Assembly: GCA_022496805.1 (NCBI GenBank)
Contig: CM040088.1
Location: forward strand, 23,543,501 to 23,607,500
Reading direction: 5' to 3'
DNA: 64,000 nucleotides
From: Pohlia nutans
Taxonomy: Eukaryota; Streptophyta; Bryopsida; Bryales; Mniaceae
Part shown: piece by piece, positions 1-14,236 of the stretch
Numbering within the stretch: the first letter of the stretch is position 1
Layout: each line of letters starts with the position of its first letter
The notes under the pieces: generated by a model
Told to the model about the DNA's origin: nothing
The model's database searches: none
Seen by the model: only the letters and a program-made list of their open reading frames with translations
Program-made: the position numbers and the translations under genes

Positions 1-214
1 TCCAAAAACGTTGGAAAAACGTTCAAATTGACCCTGAGCTAGAAAGTAAGAATATTCTCGAAACGTCGTTTTTCACAACGATAGCTCCGCTGACTAATCC
101 ATGAGAGAATATCTCCATCCAATTCAATTCACTCACAGAAAGATTAACAAAATTCTCCTACGCCACAGTAAAGCCTCTCACATCAGAAGAAGCAGAAATT
201 TCGTAAGAACGTAC

Positions 215-465
215 CTTTTAGAGAAGACGTTCTCCGAGGTGACGCTGATTTTGTTCTTGTCACGCGAAATGGAGACGGCGCTGCCAAGCACCCCCGCCTT
301 GCCGTCCACCTTGATACGGTCGTTGAGGAACTTCTCGAACGACGCGATGTCCATGATCTTGTCTTCCACGGGCTTGCCGCAGTCGATTGTGAACGTCTGC
401 GCCTTCGTCTTCTTCCCCTTCGCACCGCCGGTTGGGGCCTTCTTCGCCACAACTGCGGGCGCCAT
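215..465 (-). CDS. RPL22: 60S ribosomal protein L22, first coding exon (partial)
   Basis: Component of the cytosolic large ribosomal subunit. The start is the ATG complementary to 463-465, which opens [14 protein letters not shown] and a basic Lys-rich N-terminus. It is followed by the L22e core ([15 protein letters not shown], then [14 protein letters not shown] and [11 protein letters not shown]). An upstream in-frame Met exists, but the conserved N-terminus begins at 465. The exon stops at a canonical donor (AAAG|GTACGT, last base 215, phase 2), exactly where L22e proteins continue with Tyr-Leu-Lys. The remaining C-terminal part (about 40 residues in the family) was not found in bases 1-214, so it should lie beyond the left edge. 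The gene is divergent from the PSD2-type gene at 1357. Family identity rests on recognition of the L22e core; the splice point is inferred. Confidence 0.9.
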
Positions 466-1356
466 CGCTAACAACCTCTCAGCAACCCTAACTTAACCCC
501 GCGCAAAAAGAAGAACGGTGTCAGGCTCTGCGCTCCTGTACCACCGTGCGAGACGACCCTCTAACCCTAATGAATGAATGTCAACTCCATCAGATGATGA
601 ACCTTATTCATCCATCCCTCTACTCGGACCCCTATAACCATAAATATCGACACGTGCTTTTACTATACATCGAAATATTTGAAATATCGACACGTGCTTT
701 TACTATACTATTCTGACATATAGAATATTTCTTGCGTCAATAACAAAAATCACGTTTTGGTTTGATTTTTGTGTCCAACAGTACCCACGTTCTCTTCCTG
801 TAGAAACCGGATGAGCCGGTAAAAGGAATACCGGGAACGGGTACACAGCCTGTAACCACGACGAATGAATGTAATCCCGAAACCTGGATGAACTCGGTGA
901 CATTATTCATCCAAATCTAGATCACCCACTCACTGCATGTACACCTCCGCGATTCGCGCGAATATTCCAATATATCTACTACGGAAACCGGCTGATCCGG
1001 TTTCCTCGTTACCGGGAACCGGTACCTGTCGGTAGACGACGGAAACTCTCTGAACTCGTAACGCTCCGCGGTGAGTTGTTGAATGGTTGTTGAATTCTAG
1101 ATCTCCCTAGTTTAGCTCTTTCCTTTGCTCTAGAATTCATGCCTTGAATGTCACACTCGGGAAATCTTTGCGTTGACTGGTCCCACTTCTTGAAACCTAG
1201 CTCTTGTTTTGCTAAGTTAGTGAAGGTTGAGATTCACCCTAAGTTTGCAGCATTCATCAGAAACTAGAAACTGTGGGCGTTGAATCCGGAGACTGTTTTG
1301 TGTGTTTTTTTTCTCGGTTCTTGAACATTTGGGGTTACAATATAAGTTGACTAGAA
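466..1356. promoter_or_regulatory. Divergent promoter region RPL22 / PSD2 with duplicated G-box
   Basis: Both genes point away from this 890-bp interval. A 27-bp direct repeat lies at 642-668 and 682-708 (40-bp period), each copy carrying the G-box CACGTG (651-656, 691-696). A second pair of degenerate repeats carries GAAACCGG..GAGCCGG or GATCCGG followed by ACCGGGAA.GGGTAC (about 802-842 and 983-1024). A third pair begins GAATGAATGT and ends TTATTCATCC (about 572-615 and 863-912). No TATA box was assigned. A promoter role is inferred from position and the G-boxes. Confidence 0.5.
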
Positions 1357-4300
1357 ATGGGAAACAAGCCTTCGGCGGGTGTGGATCACCGACATGCGAG
1401 TGATGAAGAAACTGAGACATCAGCAACAAAGCTAGAGAAGACTAGTGGCTCTGTTGGACTGCGAAAAAGAGGTGGATCGAAACATGGAGGTAGTCATCAC
1501 CGGATCCTCAAGGAAGAGCAATTCAGTGGAATTGCCAAAATCCAGGTCACTTCGGTAAGTAACCCCCTTTTTTTGCTATCGATGTGAATATCAGTCCTTG
1601 AATGGCAGTTTAGATTAGATGGAAGTGTTTTATGATGCTTTGATCGATCAAAAGTGGGAGGTTGTAGACAACGGCCATGGACATTAATTTTACAAACTGA
1701 TGAGTGAGCATTTGAGAGTGATCAATACAGGCACAGATGGAATTCAAGGATAAATGGTTTGCGTGTGTATCGCTGGGAGACCAAACTTTCCGAACAGTGA
1801 CTTCTGTCCAGTTGAGTATCTGCACATGTATCTCTTAACCCTTAAAAGGACCAAGGATTCATTGTTTTAAAATGACAAATTCAACAGATCATATTGTGGT
1901 AAATTTAATTCAGATAGGACCAGATTTTATATCACTGGAATGTGTTGATCAAAAGATAAATAGATTTGAGTAAAAGGAAGTCTACATAGGACCTATTCAA
2001 AACTGATGAGGTCCAATTTGGGCTTCTTGGGTTAATGTCCTTGCCTTTGTGTGTTTTTTCTTTTTCTTTTCCTCTAATCATCATGACATTGTCTCCTTTT
2101 TGGCATGTACTTCATTTGAATCATCAGCACGGACAAGCCGGAATGGAAGTCGGTGAGTGCTACTTCAAAATAGATTTGACTAAAGTGTGTAAGTTTTTTT
2201 TTTTTTTTTTTTTCTTTCCTTCTTTTTGTCAGTCTTGCTTAGCAAGTAACGAGCTTATTGTTCTGCAGGTGAGAAGCATGGTGTTGGAGGACAAGGGCCC
2301 TCGTGTTGTTCGAGTCTCTGTTTTTGAGGTAAACCTATCATCTTTGCAATTGAATTTCGGTTAGAACTTCGTCACCAAATCACTTTGTAGGTATTGCTCA
2401 CAACTATGTCATGTAAAAGAAAAAGTTTTTCTCAAAAATCAAGTGAACTTCTACTTTTATTCAACATTGAAATGTTACTTGTATAATTTGAAATTGCCTC
2501 ATTTTGCACAGAACAGTCATAGGAACACGGAGTTTCATCGCCGGTTGCTATTACTATTTCTAATCGATTTGGTGAGCAATTATGGGGACATAAGTGTGCA
2601 CGAGGGACACCCACCTTATATAGAAACAACTTGTCATTTTGATGTGCAGACGAATATGACCAGCAAGAACAACCTCGTTGGATATTGCGAGATTGACCTC
2701 TCAGACATTTTTTCATCTGTAAGTTGATAACTTATTTTGGCCTGTTTTATGATCAATTATATCTGTCAAGTTTTCAAGGTCTTGAAGTTTTTCTATTCCA
2801 TAAACTGCACCGAAGCTTTTGGAATATGAAAAAAGCATAATGGTGCATTGTTTGAATTGAATCTTTTACAGGAAACAGGGCATAACGGTGAAGTTCATGA
2901 ATTATTCGACCCAAACTCGCCCTCAAAAGTCGTTGGAAAAATCACACTGGATTACACTGCAGAGGTAACATATGTCAACTACCCTACATCATGGTCAGTT
3001 TGGACATAAATTCATTAAGTGCCACAAGTCATCCTGTGATTGGTTTATGGTGACTTGGACCTCTCAAAATCTGATGTGGAAATTCAATTTCAACACCAGG
3101 CGGTCTGAATCTGACGGTAAATCCGTCTTGTTCTTATGTGGACTGCTATTTTTACTTTCTGGTAAATGCTTTGAATACTTTCTGATACGACTAATAAATT
3201 CCTTCCTGATCTTGCAGACAAGAGCTGAAACAGAAATGAACTTTGCTCGACGGCTTCTAACCTTAGTGGTCAGTATTGCTTCTTTTCTCTTCTTTCTTGC
3301 TCATGGTTTTTACGAGAGTCTCTCTTGTTAACCATTAAGGTATGTGCACGCATAATTAATGTCACTAATAGTGGCTGCTTGCATAATTACTATTATTAAA
3401 CATATTGGATCTTATTGGCAAGCAAAAGAGGATTTCAATGCACTTTAGCATGCATTAGTTGAACACTGCATACATAAGTTATGGATTTTTAAACTCTTGC
3501 TTATAGGTATACCCAAAATTGATCCTAAGCTCTTATAGATTCTAATGTTTTGATTAAAGTGTACATCTTGTGGGATCAACATCTAGGTTTTAGTGTCACT
3601 TTTGGGTTCAAATGTATGGGTCTCATTATGAGACAATGTTAGTACTTGTATCATGAGCACTGTTTGTCGGTATTGGCCTCTCTCTGAGCTTAAACCCAGG
3701 GTCCCCATATAAAAGGTGGAACCCTAAGATGATATCATTTTTTTTTTTTTTCACAGCCAATGCGCTCTCTTTTTTTCCTTTCTGGCACAAGTTTATGGGA
3801 AGCTCTCTTGTGTGATGTCATCTTTGGTGGTTACCACCAAACCCTGAGTTTAATAATAATAATATAATAATAATCATACTATGTTCCCTGGTCCATCTGT
3901 TTGAATGACTCCATATTGTCAGACATGGACTACACCTGGCGCTGACAATAATTGTTGTTCTCAATAGGATTATGATGCAAACGGAGAGTTATCCTACAAA
4001 GAGTTTCGAGATCTTATCAAGGCTTTTGGAAATGCTTTGACAGATTCTCAGGTATGATTGCTGAACATTACATTTAAGAAATAATTTTTGTTAGTTACTT
4101 TCTTGCAGGGAATCTTGGCTCATGTGTAAAGAAGTCTCAAATTTATTGGATTAATTGATGGATTCTGAATTCATGTGTGCAGCTTGACGAGCTTTACAAG
4201 GATGCCGATGCAAATAAAGACGGAAAAGTGAATGCTGATGAGCTAGCTACGCTTGTCACTCAGAATGCTGCGAGGTGATGTTGTCAATTGATTGTCACCT

Positions 4301-7300
4301 GTGAAACGTATTAGCCCCTAAAGAACCATGGTTTTAAAATGACAAATTGTCAAAATGGGACCCGAATTTTTCATCATTAGAATAAGTGAAGAACGTTGCA
4401 TGTGTTGGTAAAAAAACACATAAATTTGAACGAAAAGAAGTCCACATAGTACTTACTCAAAAGACGAGGCCCAATTCAGGCTTCTTGGTGCTTTTGGGGT
4501 TAGTGTCATTATTATTACATTTTACAGATCGAGAATCATATGTGAATGCTAGTTTCACATTGCTGTTGATGATTGTTTAGCTTGCTCATCAAAAGAAACA
4601 AAGAAAGAAAAGAATCTATGCATAGGTTTGGAGGTTTGGGCTGAACTTGTGATTTTTTATTTCTGCTGCAGAACGTTCCGAGTGAAGGCTTGTCCTGTTT
4701 GTGGAGAGAACCTCGGAAGTTCCGATCTGCTCAATGATATTATCCACATGAGCCTGTGTTTTGATGAAGGCACGGGCAATCAAATCATGACTGGTGGCTT
4801 CTTGACAGAAAAGCAAGCTTCTCATGGGTATGTACAATTCCATGCCTTTTTGCATAAACAACCAGTATTCAACAGGAACTGAGTTAATGTTTTGGTTGGT
4901 GAAAGAAGGATATATTTTAATTTTTAATTTCTTTTCCCACTAGCTTGAGGTTTCAGGAGCTAATTCTTGTAAATTCAATGGAGGCTTTTTGTTTTGGTTA
5001 GGGTCGACATGGCCATTATCTTGTCACATTGTCAATCAGTGACATGTATGTCGCACATATTTAATGTGTCGAATATGATAAAGCCCTAAAAATATGCTGA
5101 AAATGTTTTCAATATTTCAAGAATATTTTAAGAATGTTTGAAGCATATCTCTAATATTAGACTCAGTAAGGTAGCCTTACAATCCACTGACCCAATTCTG
5201 CTCAAATGTAGAGCACTCATTGATTCTAAAATGACAATCTAGGGAGGTAGTACATGTCTTAATTTTCAAGTGAACCAAACAATAAGACATGTATTGTAAC
5301 TTTACATTCTAACTCTAGAATCATTGTCGGGTTTACATTTGAGCGGAATTGGGACAGTGGGTGGTATTGGGTGACAGTCGAGAATATCCGTGATGAACAC
5401 AACGTCCATTTGTCCGTCTGTCATTTATGAAAACCCTGGTTTTGGTTGCAGGTGGATGTTCAAATTGAGTGAATGGGCCAGCTTCCAAACCTACGATGTA
5501 GGCCATGCAAACGCTGGACACATTCTGGTATGTCATGTTCCGGTTTTGACTTTGTGAAACTGCTGTTTTATTTTAATGTAAAATGCTCTAAAATATGGAA
5601 TCACTTTCACGTGCACCTTCTTCAATGTCCATGCAACAGATAACTTTGGGTATTATTTAACATTTGTACTCTCTTGACCAATGTCCGGGCAGACCGGACC
5701 TTTAGTTACAGATCAGTCGGTTGAAATTCAGAATTCCCTGATCGAGTTCAAAATCTGAGGAAAAAAAATTGATCATTTGAGGGGGAAATCAAAGAATATT
5801 CTTTAATTTTTTAAGGCCTACTCACTCTGTTCCATAATAAGCTTCCTGATTGCTCAAACTATTTGTTCCATAATAAGCTTCCTGTTTGCTCTCCTGAAGT
5901 CCTAGTGGCTCAGGTCCACATCAATGTGCTCAGGATCCCACACCATTGGACTTGTTAATTCTTCTATCTTGAGGGTTGAGGAAGCTTATTATGGGACAGA
6001 GGAATATCCGAGAGAATGCTCTTGACTATTCATCATGTCGGTAAATGGTTGTTGACTTCCATGAAGAAATTGTCGTTGACTGCACGTGTCGTTGACTTCC
6101 ATGACGTGTTGGTCAACTCCCAAATGTACGAAGGTAGAAACTGAGCTGTATTTGGATGTATCAGGTTTTCGATCGCAAGACAAAACGATTAGTGGAAGAA
6201 CTGATTGATAACAAGATCGTCTTGTCTATGCGGACTATCTATCAGTCCAAAATGGGTCTGGCCCTACTTGATATTGGTAAGCTCTTCATTCAATCCTAAG
6301 TTTTAAAAATAACTGATAATTTGCAATCTGTTATATATTTTAACATATCTTAAAATTAACTGATGAGTTTTGTACCCTTCCACTCAAAAACTTCAGCAAA
6401 CTTTATATCAGGTTTTGCACTAAAAAGACGTTTGGAAAACAATTTTTCAGTCGAAGAAAAGCGCTAAATATTGCATTGAGTGTTGGAACTTGTAGATTCG
6501 TGATGTTGGTAGTCTATTAAATTAGATTTTGGGGCTTTCAGGCACCAAGAATTTGCTCCAAAGCATATCAGTAAAGCAAGGTCTACGAATGGCAACTGCT
6601 CAATCGAAGGAGGATATCCCCAAGTTTATCGAATATTTCCAGGCAAGTCCATTTATCAAACTCATCCTGTGTTCCGTGGATTCAACAAATTATTGTTATA
6701 ATCTTTCTCTGCTTTTCCAAAGTAAATTCTCACATGCAAATTCTTCTATCTAGCAGGATCGAATCAATATTGATGAGTTCAAGGAGCCTATCGAGCATTA
6801 TCAGGTGAAGCATTCCACATGTCGGGGTGGTTTTCATAGATGACAGATGGAAAAATGCACGTCATGTCTGTCATGGATATCACATAGAGCTTTCGTTTAT
6901 CTCTTACATCAGGAATTTAGGACCTCACGGATTTTAAACGATTTCTGTGCGACATCCGATATTTCATGGGTCCGTACATTTTTCGCACAGATTCTGCACG
7001 GATTTCGTGCCAATTCCGCACAGATTTTGCACTTTGTTAAATAACGAAAAGAGTGAACGTAGAAGCCGTGCGAATTCAATGCAGAATTAGTGCAAAATTC
7101 ATGCGAAAAATGCATGAATCCATGAAATATCAGACTTTGCACGGAAATCATTAAAAATCAATGAGGTCCTAAATTTCTGATGCTTTTGGAGAGATTTTAT
7201 AATATCTGTAAAATATTAGGAATATTTTCAACATATTTCTAAGGTTTCATGTACAGTACCTTCCAATAAGTATGATCCGTTCATTCCCAAAGTGGTGCAT

Positions 7301-10300
7301 AAACTTGACAGAAAGGAGAATTTCGAAATGACACTGTGTACTAAAAATCCTTCAATTCAAGAATCGTAAAGTGTTTTCGATAGATAATAGAGTCTATTTT
7401 CACATGAGCCTGGACTGATTTCAGCCATTTTATTTTATTTTTCCCATACTGGGTGCAGACGTTCAATCAGTTTTTCATTCGGGAGTTGAAGCCTGGAGTG
7501 CGCCCCATTGCTTATGAGAAGAACGATGCCGTGGCGGTGTCTGCTGCTGATTGTCGACTCATGGCCTATAACAGTGCTGATGATGCCACTCGCTTCTGGA
7601 TCAAGGTGCACAGTTTCATTTTAATTATACAGTATAATTTGAATTTGCTATTTTGAGTAATCAGTAAAAATATTAGACAACATCATAAAGAGAATAGTTG
7701 TTCCTATTGTCACAATGATTCTCTATATATCATGGGGAGGCTTCTGTATAATCTCATAAGCAAGGTTATAGAAAATGACGGACGTAGACAAATTTCTGTC
7801 ACATTGCCACTTAAGGTAGAAATAAACTGAAATAATCTGAGAAATAGGAGTTTGCATCTTAGAAATCTTAGGAGTTTGATGGTTTAAGGTCGATCTATAA
7901 CACCGTTCAGTGGCACTCTATGACATGGTTCTTGAAGGTGTCTCGGTTTATGGTATTTCTAACTCAGTGATGAGACGTTCAATCAAGTAGGACATGTCCT
8001 ACATGATGTATGTAACCCTAAAAACATGTAGTAAATATTCTTAATATTTCATGAATATTTTATGTTTTTCTTTATTATTCTCAATAAATGATGAACAAAA
8101 ATTCTATCTGTGACAAACATGACATCCATTTGTCTGTTTGTCATCTATGAAAGAAACCTTGAAGCATCCATTGTACGAATCATGGAGAAGATTTTCTTTT
8201 TAATGTTGACTTGAAACAATCTGATTTTTGGAAAAAACACTGTTTATTGCATCTCTAAATTTATTATGTCTTTAGTCATCTTTGGACATAACCATCATCA
8301 TGCTGTTTTATAAACCTTATTATACATTCATTAACCCCTAAAGGACCAAGGATTCATAGTTTTAAAATGACAAATTTAACTGATCGTATTTTATATCACC
8401 AGGATTAGTGAAAATCATTGCATTTGTTGGTAAAAAAATAATTGAAAATTGAACAAGAGGAAGTCCAAATACGACGTACTCAAAACTGTTAAAAACACAT
8501 GAAACCCAATTTGGACTTCTTGGTGCTTTAGGATAGCTGAATTGATGCATTGTTTTTTTTTCCACTTTATATATAGAGTAGTGAAACACTTGTGTGGGTA
8601 TGCAGGAATCTGTATATTGAAATTGGTTTAATATTTGGTACCTTTTTGTTTAGTAAGAAAGTAATCCCAGTTGTCTGTTGCAGGGCCGCAAGTTTTCATT
8701 AGCAGGTCTTCTGACTGAAAAATTCTATGACGGCTTCAAGGATGGTTCCCTTCTCATTTTTCGCCTTGCACCCCAGGTTTGAATCTTTTTTGCTTTTCTA
8801 GTGACCCATTCTGTCCTCAGTTGTAAGTAGAAGCTTTCTTACCCTGTGTTGTCGTTGAATTATTTATCTCTAGAAAGAAAAAGAAAATTAAATTTAAAAA
8901 AAATCAATGTATGTATGTGTATGTATGTATATATGTATGTATGTGCACCATTGGTTCTTTGTCCGGTGGATATTGAACCAAGGGTGGGTTGAACTAACAC
9001 TTTATTCACGTTGGTCTCGAAAGAGAACCGGAGTTCTTAGTATTATTATATCTATTATATTAAGTACAAAGTGTCACAATATCATATCACTACCCTGCTC
9101 AGTATCCGTCATGATACCATGTCACGAAATCATCCAAATTTTACATCCATGGCTTTCATCCAAATTTTCATCAAGTTCCCAAATTGTTCTCTATAGTTCC
9201 CATATGTTCCCCAAAAGTTTTCATCATATTCCCTAATATTTCCAAGCTCCTTTTATGTTTCCAAATAGTTCTCCACAGTTACCATTTTGTTTCCCAAAGG
9301 TTTCCATCATGTTCCCTTTATGTTCCCAATTGCTTCCCACGTTCTTAATGCAATTCTTGCACTTTCCTCTGTTGTTGTTGCATTGCAAGAAGGTGTTTGC
9401 TAGTATGTATATATGTATAAATAAAAGATTGGTGTCTTACACAAGAGCAATGTCTTCCAGGACTATCATCGTTTTCATTCCCCAGTCACGGGGAAGATAT
9501 CAAAAGTGGAGGACATACCGGGATATTTGTACACGGTAATTTTGTTGCACTTCAAATTGCATTTCGAGTTGTCCAATCTTAACATTTTGAATTTTTGATT
9601 TGGCAAATGGAAAAGTTAACTTCTTTCAGACAAAAAAAAAGGAATTCATTTTAAAACATATCTTAAGTGTCTTTACTCTTCAATCTCTATTTTGAGCAGT
9701 TATAAAAAATGTATTATAGAAAGAATACAAAATTCATTTATTAAAATGAAAGTTGTAGATGATGACAGGTGGATCTCCATAAACATTTCACATGACAAGT
9801 GGTTTTGGTGTAAAATGTAGGTTAATCCCATAGCGGTCAACAGCAAATACTGCAACGTGTTCACTGAAAACAAACGGAAGATTTGCATCATTGAGACCGA
9901 GGAGTTTGGCAAGGTGCAACATTTTGAAATCTATTTTGCTTGTGTTTTCCGTTGTCGGTATTATTGCCAAAAATCTTATCCTGAATTTCAGCTCTTTATA
10001 AGTCATGCTTATTGTGTTTGGGTATGATTTATTTTAGGTGGCATTTGTGGCCATTGGTGCAACAATGGTGGGTACTATAACATTTCCAAAGAAGGAAGGA
10101 GATGATGTCAAGAAGGGTGAAGAGGTAAATGCAATATATATACTAAATTTTTTATTTATCTTTATTGCCCTTACCAGACATTTGATATTGACACTTTGCT
10201 GAATGTATACTTGTGTTGCAGATGGGCTACTTCTCTTTTGGAGGCAGCACGGTCATTGTTGTTTTCCAAAAGGTTTGTCCCTGTTAATAATGCCTTATGT

Positions 10301-11211
10301 TTCATGTTTTGAAATCAATTTCACGTAAACTACCCTATTTGTGTCATGTGACTACCGTCTTTGTGTCATTTGACTACCGTATTTGTCGTCACCATGGATA
10401 AGTGTGTTCCATTTAAAATTTTGATATGTACACTATTGGAACATTGTGACACAAATAGGGTGACTTCCAATTTAGGGTTAGCTTACCTTATGTGTTTAGG
10501 ATTTGGACAACATTAGGTTTTTACCCTTAAAGAACGCAAAGAGCCCCATGGGCTTTTGCTTTATTGCTCATAACTTCCACTCCGTTGAACCAAATGGGGG
10601 TTTTAAAATGCCAAAACGAGCATATTTAAGGGATCTACACTTCTTTAGAATAGGACCAAAGTAAATTAAAAAGGAAAAAACCATGATTTCAACGAGATGT
10701 TAGGTGTGGGAATCAGGAAAGCCATATCCATTAATTAAAGGTTAATCCTGAACACCCAGACCTCTTTAATGTCATAGCCTAGGCACCCAAAATGCACGAT
10801 CGTTTTGTAACATTGTAACAATCAATAGTGTTGCATGTGAAAGCGAGAGGGTTACATGAGTCGAGAACGTTTTTCTAGTCCTTATGTGCGACATGTTAAC
10901 GTTTTTTTTTTGATGTGCAGAAATCTATTTCACTTGACGAAGACCTGCTGGCCAACAGCGAAAGGAGCTTAGAGACACTGGTGGACATGGGGATGACGGT
11001 GGGCATCTCGCGCGGTCACACGTACGAAACCATGGAGCACGTAAATCGGCCAACTATTACAGATAGTGTGGTAGGGCAAGACAGTCCCGTGGCCAGGAGG
11101 GGAATTCAAGCCACAGACAGTGTCAATGTGCGCTTTAGTGATTTGGGCGTGCTCGACGAAGACGACGATGACAAAGTGGAAGAGGTCTTATCAAGTCATA
11201 ACATTCAGTAG
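1357..11211 (+). CDS. PSD2: Phosphatidylserine decarboxylase 2-type (C2 + EF-hand + PSD), 21 exons
   Basis: Decarboxylates phosphatidylserine to phosphatidylethanolamine; plant PSD2/3 act in endomembranes. Exons: 1357-1554, 1731-1810, 2128-2152, 2269-2328, 2650-2718, 2872-2964, 3218-3268, 3968-4051, 4183-4274, 4672-4827, 5452-5527, 6165-6276, 6542-6642, 6757-6804, 7459-7605, 8684-8776, 9461-9535, 9821-9913, 10038-10124, 10222-10272, 10921-11211. All phases agree, giving about 693 aa. The start MGNKPSAG is a possible N-myristoylation site. The C2 domain covers about residues 60-175 (FKDKWFACVSLGDQTFRT). EF-hands are DYDANGELSYKE (193-204) and DANKDGKVNADE (229-240). A CPVCGE..H motif follows, then the catalytic domain. 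The self-cleavage motif GGST lies at 587-590, with Ser589 expected to become the pyruvoyl group. The C-terminus extends about 60 residues past the family end (LDEDDDDKVEE). The intron after exon 13 uses a GC donor (CAG|GCAAGT). Exon 3 is only 25 nt. Confidence 0.95.
1835..2035 (+). mobile_element. TTAA-flanked MITE, family A (PSD2 intron 2)
   Basis: A TTAA at each end (1835-1838, 2032-2035) encloses the family A body. It starts CCCTTAAAAGGACCAAGG, continues through TTTTAAAATGACAAATTCAA and ends GGGCTTCTTGGG. It is about 200 bp, non-coding, and lies wholly inside intron 2. Confidence 0.75.
4311..4503 (+). mobile_element. TTAG-flanked MITE, family A (PSD2 intron 9)
   Basis: Family A body (CCCCTAAAGAACCATGG ... 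GGCTTCTTGGTGCTTTTGGGG), flanked on both sides by TTAG in the same orientation. If these four bases were part of the inverted repeat, the right side would read CTAA. The direct TTAG/TTAG therefore favours a 4-bp target-site duplication. Confidence 0.7.
5821..6004. mobile_element. Stowaway/mariner-type MITE (PSD2 intron 11)
   Basis: Terminal inverted repeats CTCACTCTGTTCCATAATAA (left) and the complement of TTATTATGGGACAGAGGAA (right), flanked by TA on both sides. The motif TTCCATAATAAGCTTCCTG is repeated internally near 5868. Ends of CTC.CTCTGTTCC with a TA target are typical of plant Stowaway elements. Confidence 0.75.
8331..8540 (+). mobile_element. TTAA MITE, family A, right end eroded (PSD2 intron 15)
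   Basis: The left end is intact (TTAA at 8331, CCCCTAAAGGACCAAGG). The body is recognisable to CTTCTTGGTGCTTTAGGA, after which the right TTAA is lost. The right boundary is approximate. Confidence 0.65.
8905..9360. repeat. Simple repeats in PSD2 intron 16
   Basis: A TATG/TATA microsatellite lies at about 8908-8944. From about 9180 to 9350 there is a degenerate run of short TTCCC-type words (TTCCCAAA, TTCCCCAA, TTCCCTAA), which looks like a decayed minisatellite. No coding potential is evident. Confidence 0.5.
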
Positions 11212-11899
11212 CTTATAGTGGCTTTGCCTTGCCCCACAGTAGATGGTGCAACATATTCCACACCAAATCAGTAGCTAAGTAGACAGGTGGAGTCCCAAGA
11301 TGATGCATGAAGGCAAAGAGCAATGTTATGGTGGCATGCATTACGACTCATATAAATTCCTATCATATCGTACCGGTTTGTAGGTCATGCCGATTTTTTA
11401 TTTTATTTTTATTTTTGGGAAAACTGCTTTTCAACAAATGTCAAATTCTGTGAATATTCTCCTTGTCAAGATTCTCTTTCTCACCATATAGAAATAAAGT
11501 TTTTTTTGAAAAAATAATTTCCTAAAGATTTGGGGCTCTTTTTTAAAAATTATTTTTTGTATTGACCCTGATGACGGACTACAGTAGTGCATTTTTTTTT
11601 CTCATTTCCAGGATGTTTTCTGCATGTTCAAATTGAGTTGGCAAAACATTTTATTTTTTTAATATTTCTTCCCAGATTTCAAATAAGGTAAGGGCATCCA
11701 AAATCACCACTTTTGAATGCTGGATATACTTTCTATTGTTAGTACTTTGGTCCAATTTTGTATGTTCTTGTTGGGAAATGAAAATGAGTTTCAAAGACAC
11801 CAAAAAAATGTGTTATTTGAATGTTGTGTGCAAAAGTTATGAAAGTACAAAGTTTTATTGATTAATAGATGATATAAAATCAACACTTGAAACAAATGT
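11212..11899. other. PSD2 3' flank, no gene seen
   Basis: AT-rich sequence after the PSD2 stop. It includes likely 3' UTR and poly-T tracts. No ORF with splice signals or protein similarity was recognised. Confidence 0.5.
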
Positions 11900-11903
11900 T
11901 TAG

Positions 11904-13202
<1,299 letters not shown>

Positions 13203-13367
13203 TTAGTTGGTGTACATTTTTGTAATTAATATGCACCCATTGTTTAAGAATCTAGGGTGGTAATTATGGGTAATGGATGTTTCTACCAATGTTGGGTTCG
13301 TATTCGAGTTATCCTTAAAAGTCACCTTGTGTTTGAATAAGATACCGTGAATTTTGCTTTAATATAC

Positions 13368-13604
13368 ACTTATTTGTTCACCCCAAATAGTTAAATGATA
13401 TGGAAGAGTTTAGTGGTTTCTCATTATCAGGTGTGTAAGAGCTTGGTGGTCTTCAAACTCATGAAAAACTAGTTTAACTGTCAAGAAAATCGGCTAAATT
13501 AGTTTTTCTTGAGTTAAGAGACCACCAAGCTCTTACACACCTAATAATGATAGACCACCAAACTCTTCTATACCTTTTAACTATTTGGGGTGAACAAATA
13601 AGAG
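13368..13604. mobile_element. Hairpin MITE nested in the left repeat of the outer element
   Basis: The arms ACTTATTTGTTCACCCCAAA and TTTGGGGTGAACAAATAAG continue inward through AGAGCTTGGTGGTC against GACCACCAAGCTCT, forming a long stem around about 13480. Direct TAC flanks (13365-13367, 13605-13607) restore the sequence of the interrupted outer repeat, supporting a 3-bp target duplication. Confidence 0.7.
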
Positions 13605-13686
13605 TACCGTACCTTGTGGTTGGTTTCGGAAAGCCAGGTATCGAAATTGAATTTCCAAATTAGATTTTGAGAGGTCCACGTCACCC

Positions 13687-14236
13687 TTAACCCCTAAGCG
13701 CTCAAACAATCATTTTCTGGTCGTTGCCTGAATTTAACGGGCTGCCCGGAACAAAAAAATATTTTTTTGAAAACATAAAAGATATTTTAAAATACTACAT
13801 CAAGTCTACTTTCCAACCCAATTTGAATTATGGCAATTCGAGTTAAACTCCACCCGGGAGAATTTTTCAAAGTAGATCATCTCAACATTGTCTTAGTGTT
13901 ATAAAATTTGCTATTTGGGGAAAGTAATGATGATCCCTCCATCATTTCTTTTGCTTTTTTGAAGTTTACAATAGATAGCCCAACTTTAACCAATCATACT
14001 AAATTTTGAACTCTAAAATTGAAAATTTTAACTTATACAAATTTTCAAAGGTTAATGCTTTTAAATTCATTAAAAAATGATCTAAAGTTATTTTTGGAAG
14101 TTTGACCGTACGGATAATTTGTAGAGATGATACTCTACATTTTGTCTATTGAACCAAACTTCATCAAACACATGGAAGGCACATATTATAACACATCTAT
14201 GTTTTGTCCAATACCCCTCGGGCTTTTAGGGGTTAA
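13687..14236. mobile_element. TTAA-flanked MITE, family B
   Basis: TTAA at both ends. It starts CCCCTAAGCGCTCAAACAAT, contains GGGCTGCCCGGAA and AGTTAAACTCCACCCGGGAG, and ends GGGCTTTTAGGGG. The same body and length (about 550 bp) recur at 40502-41050 and 61822-62371. No coding capacity. Confidence 0.75.

Noticed and set aside
183..496. Extra ORFs overlapping the RPL22 exon on both strands
   Set aside because: They are shadows of the GC-rich RPL22 codons; only the L22e frame has a family match.
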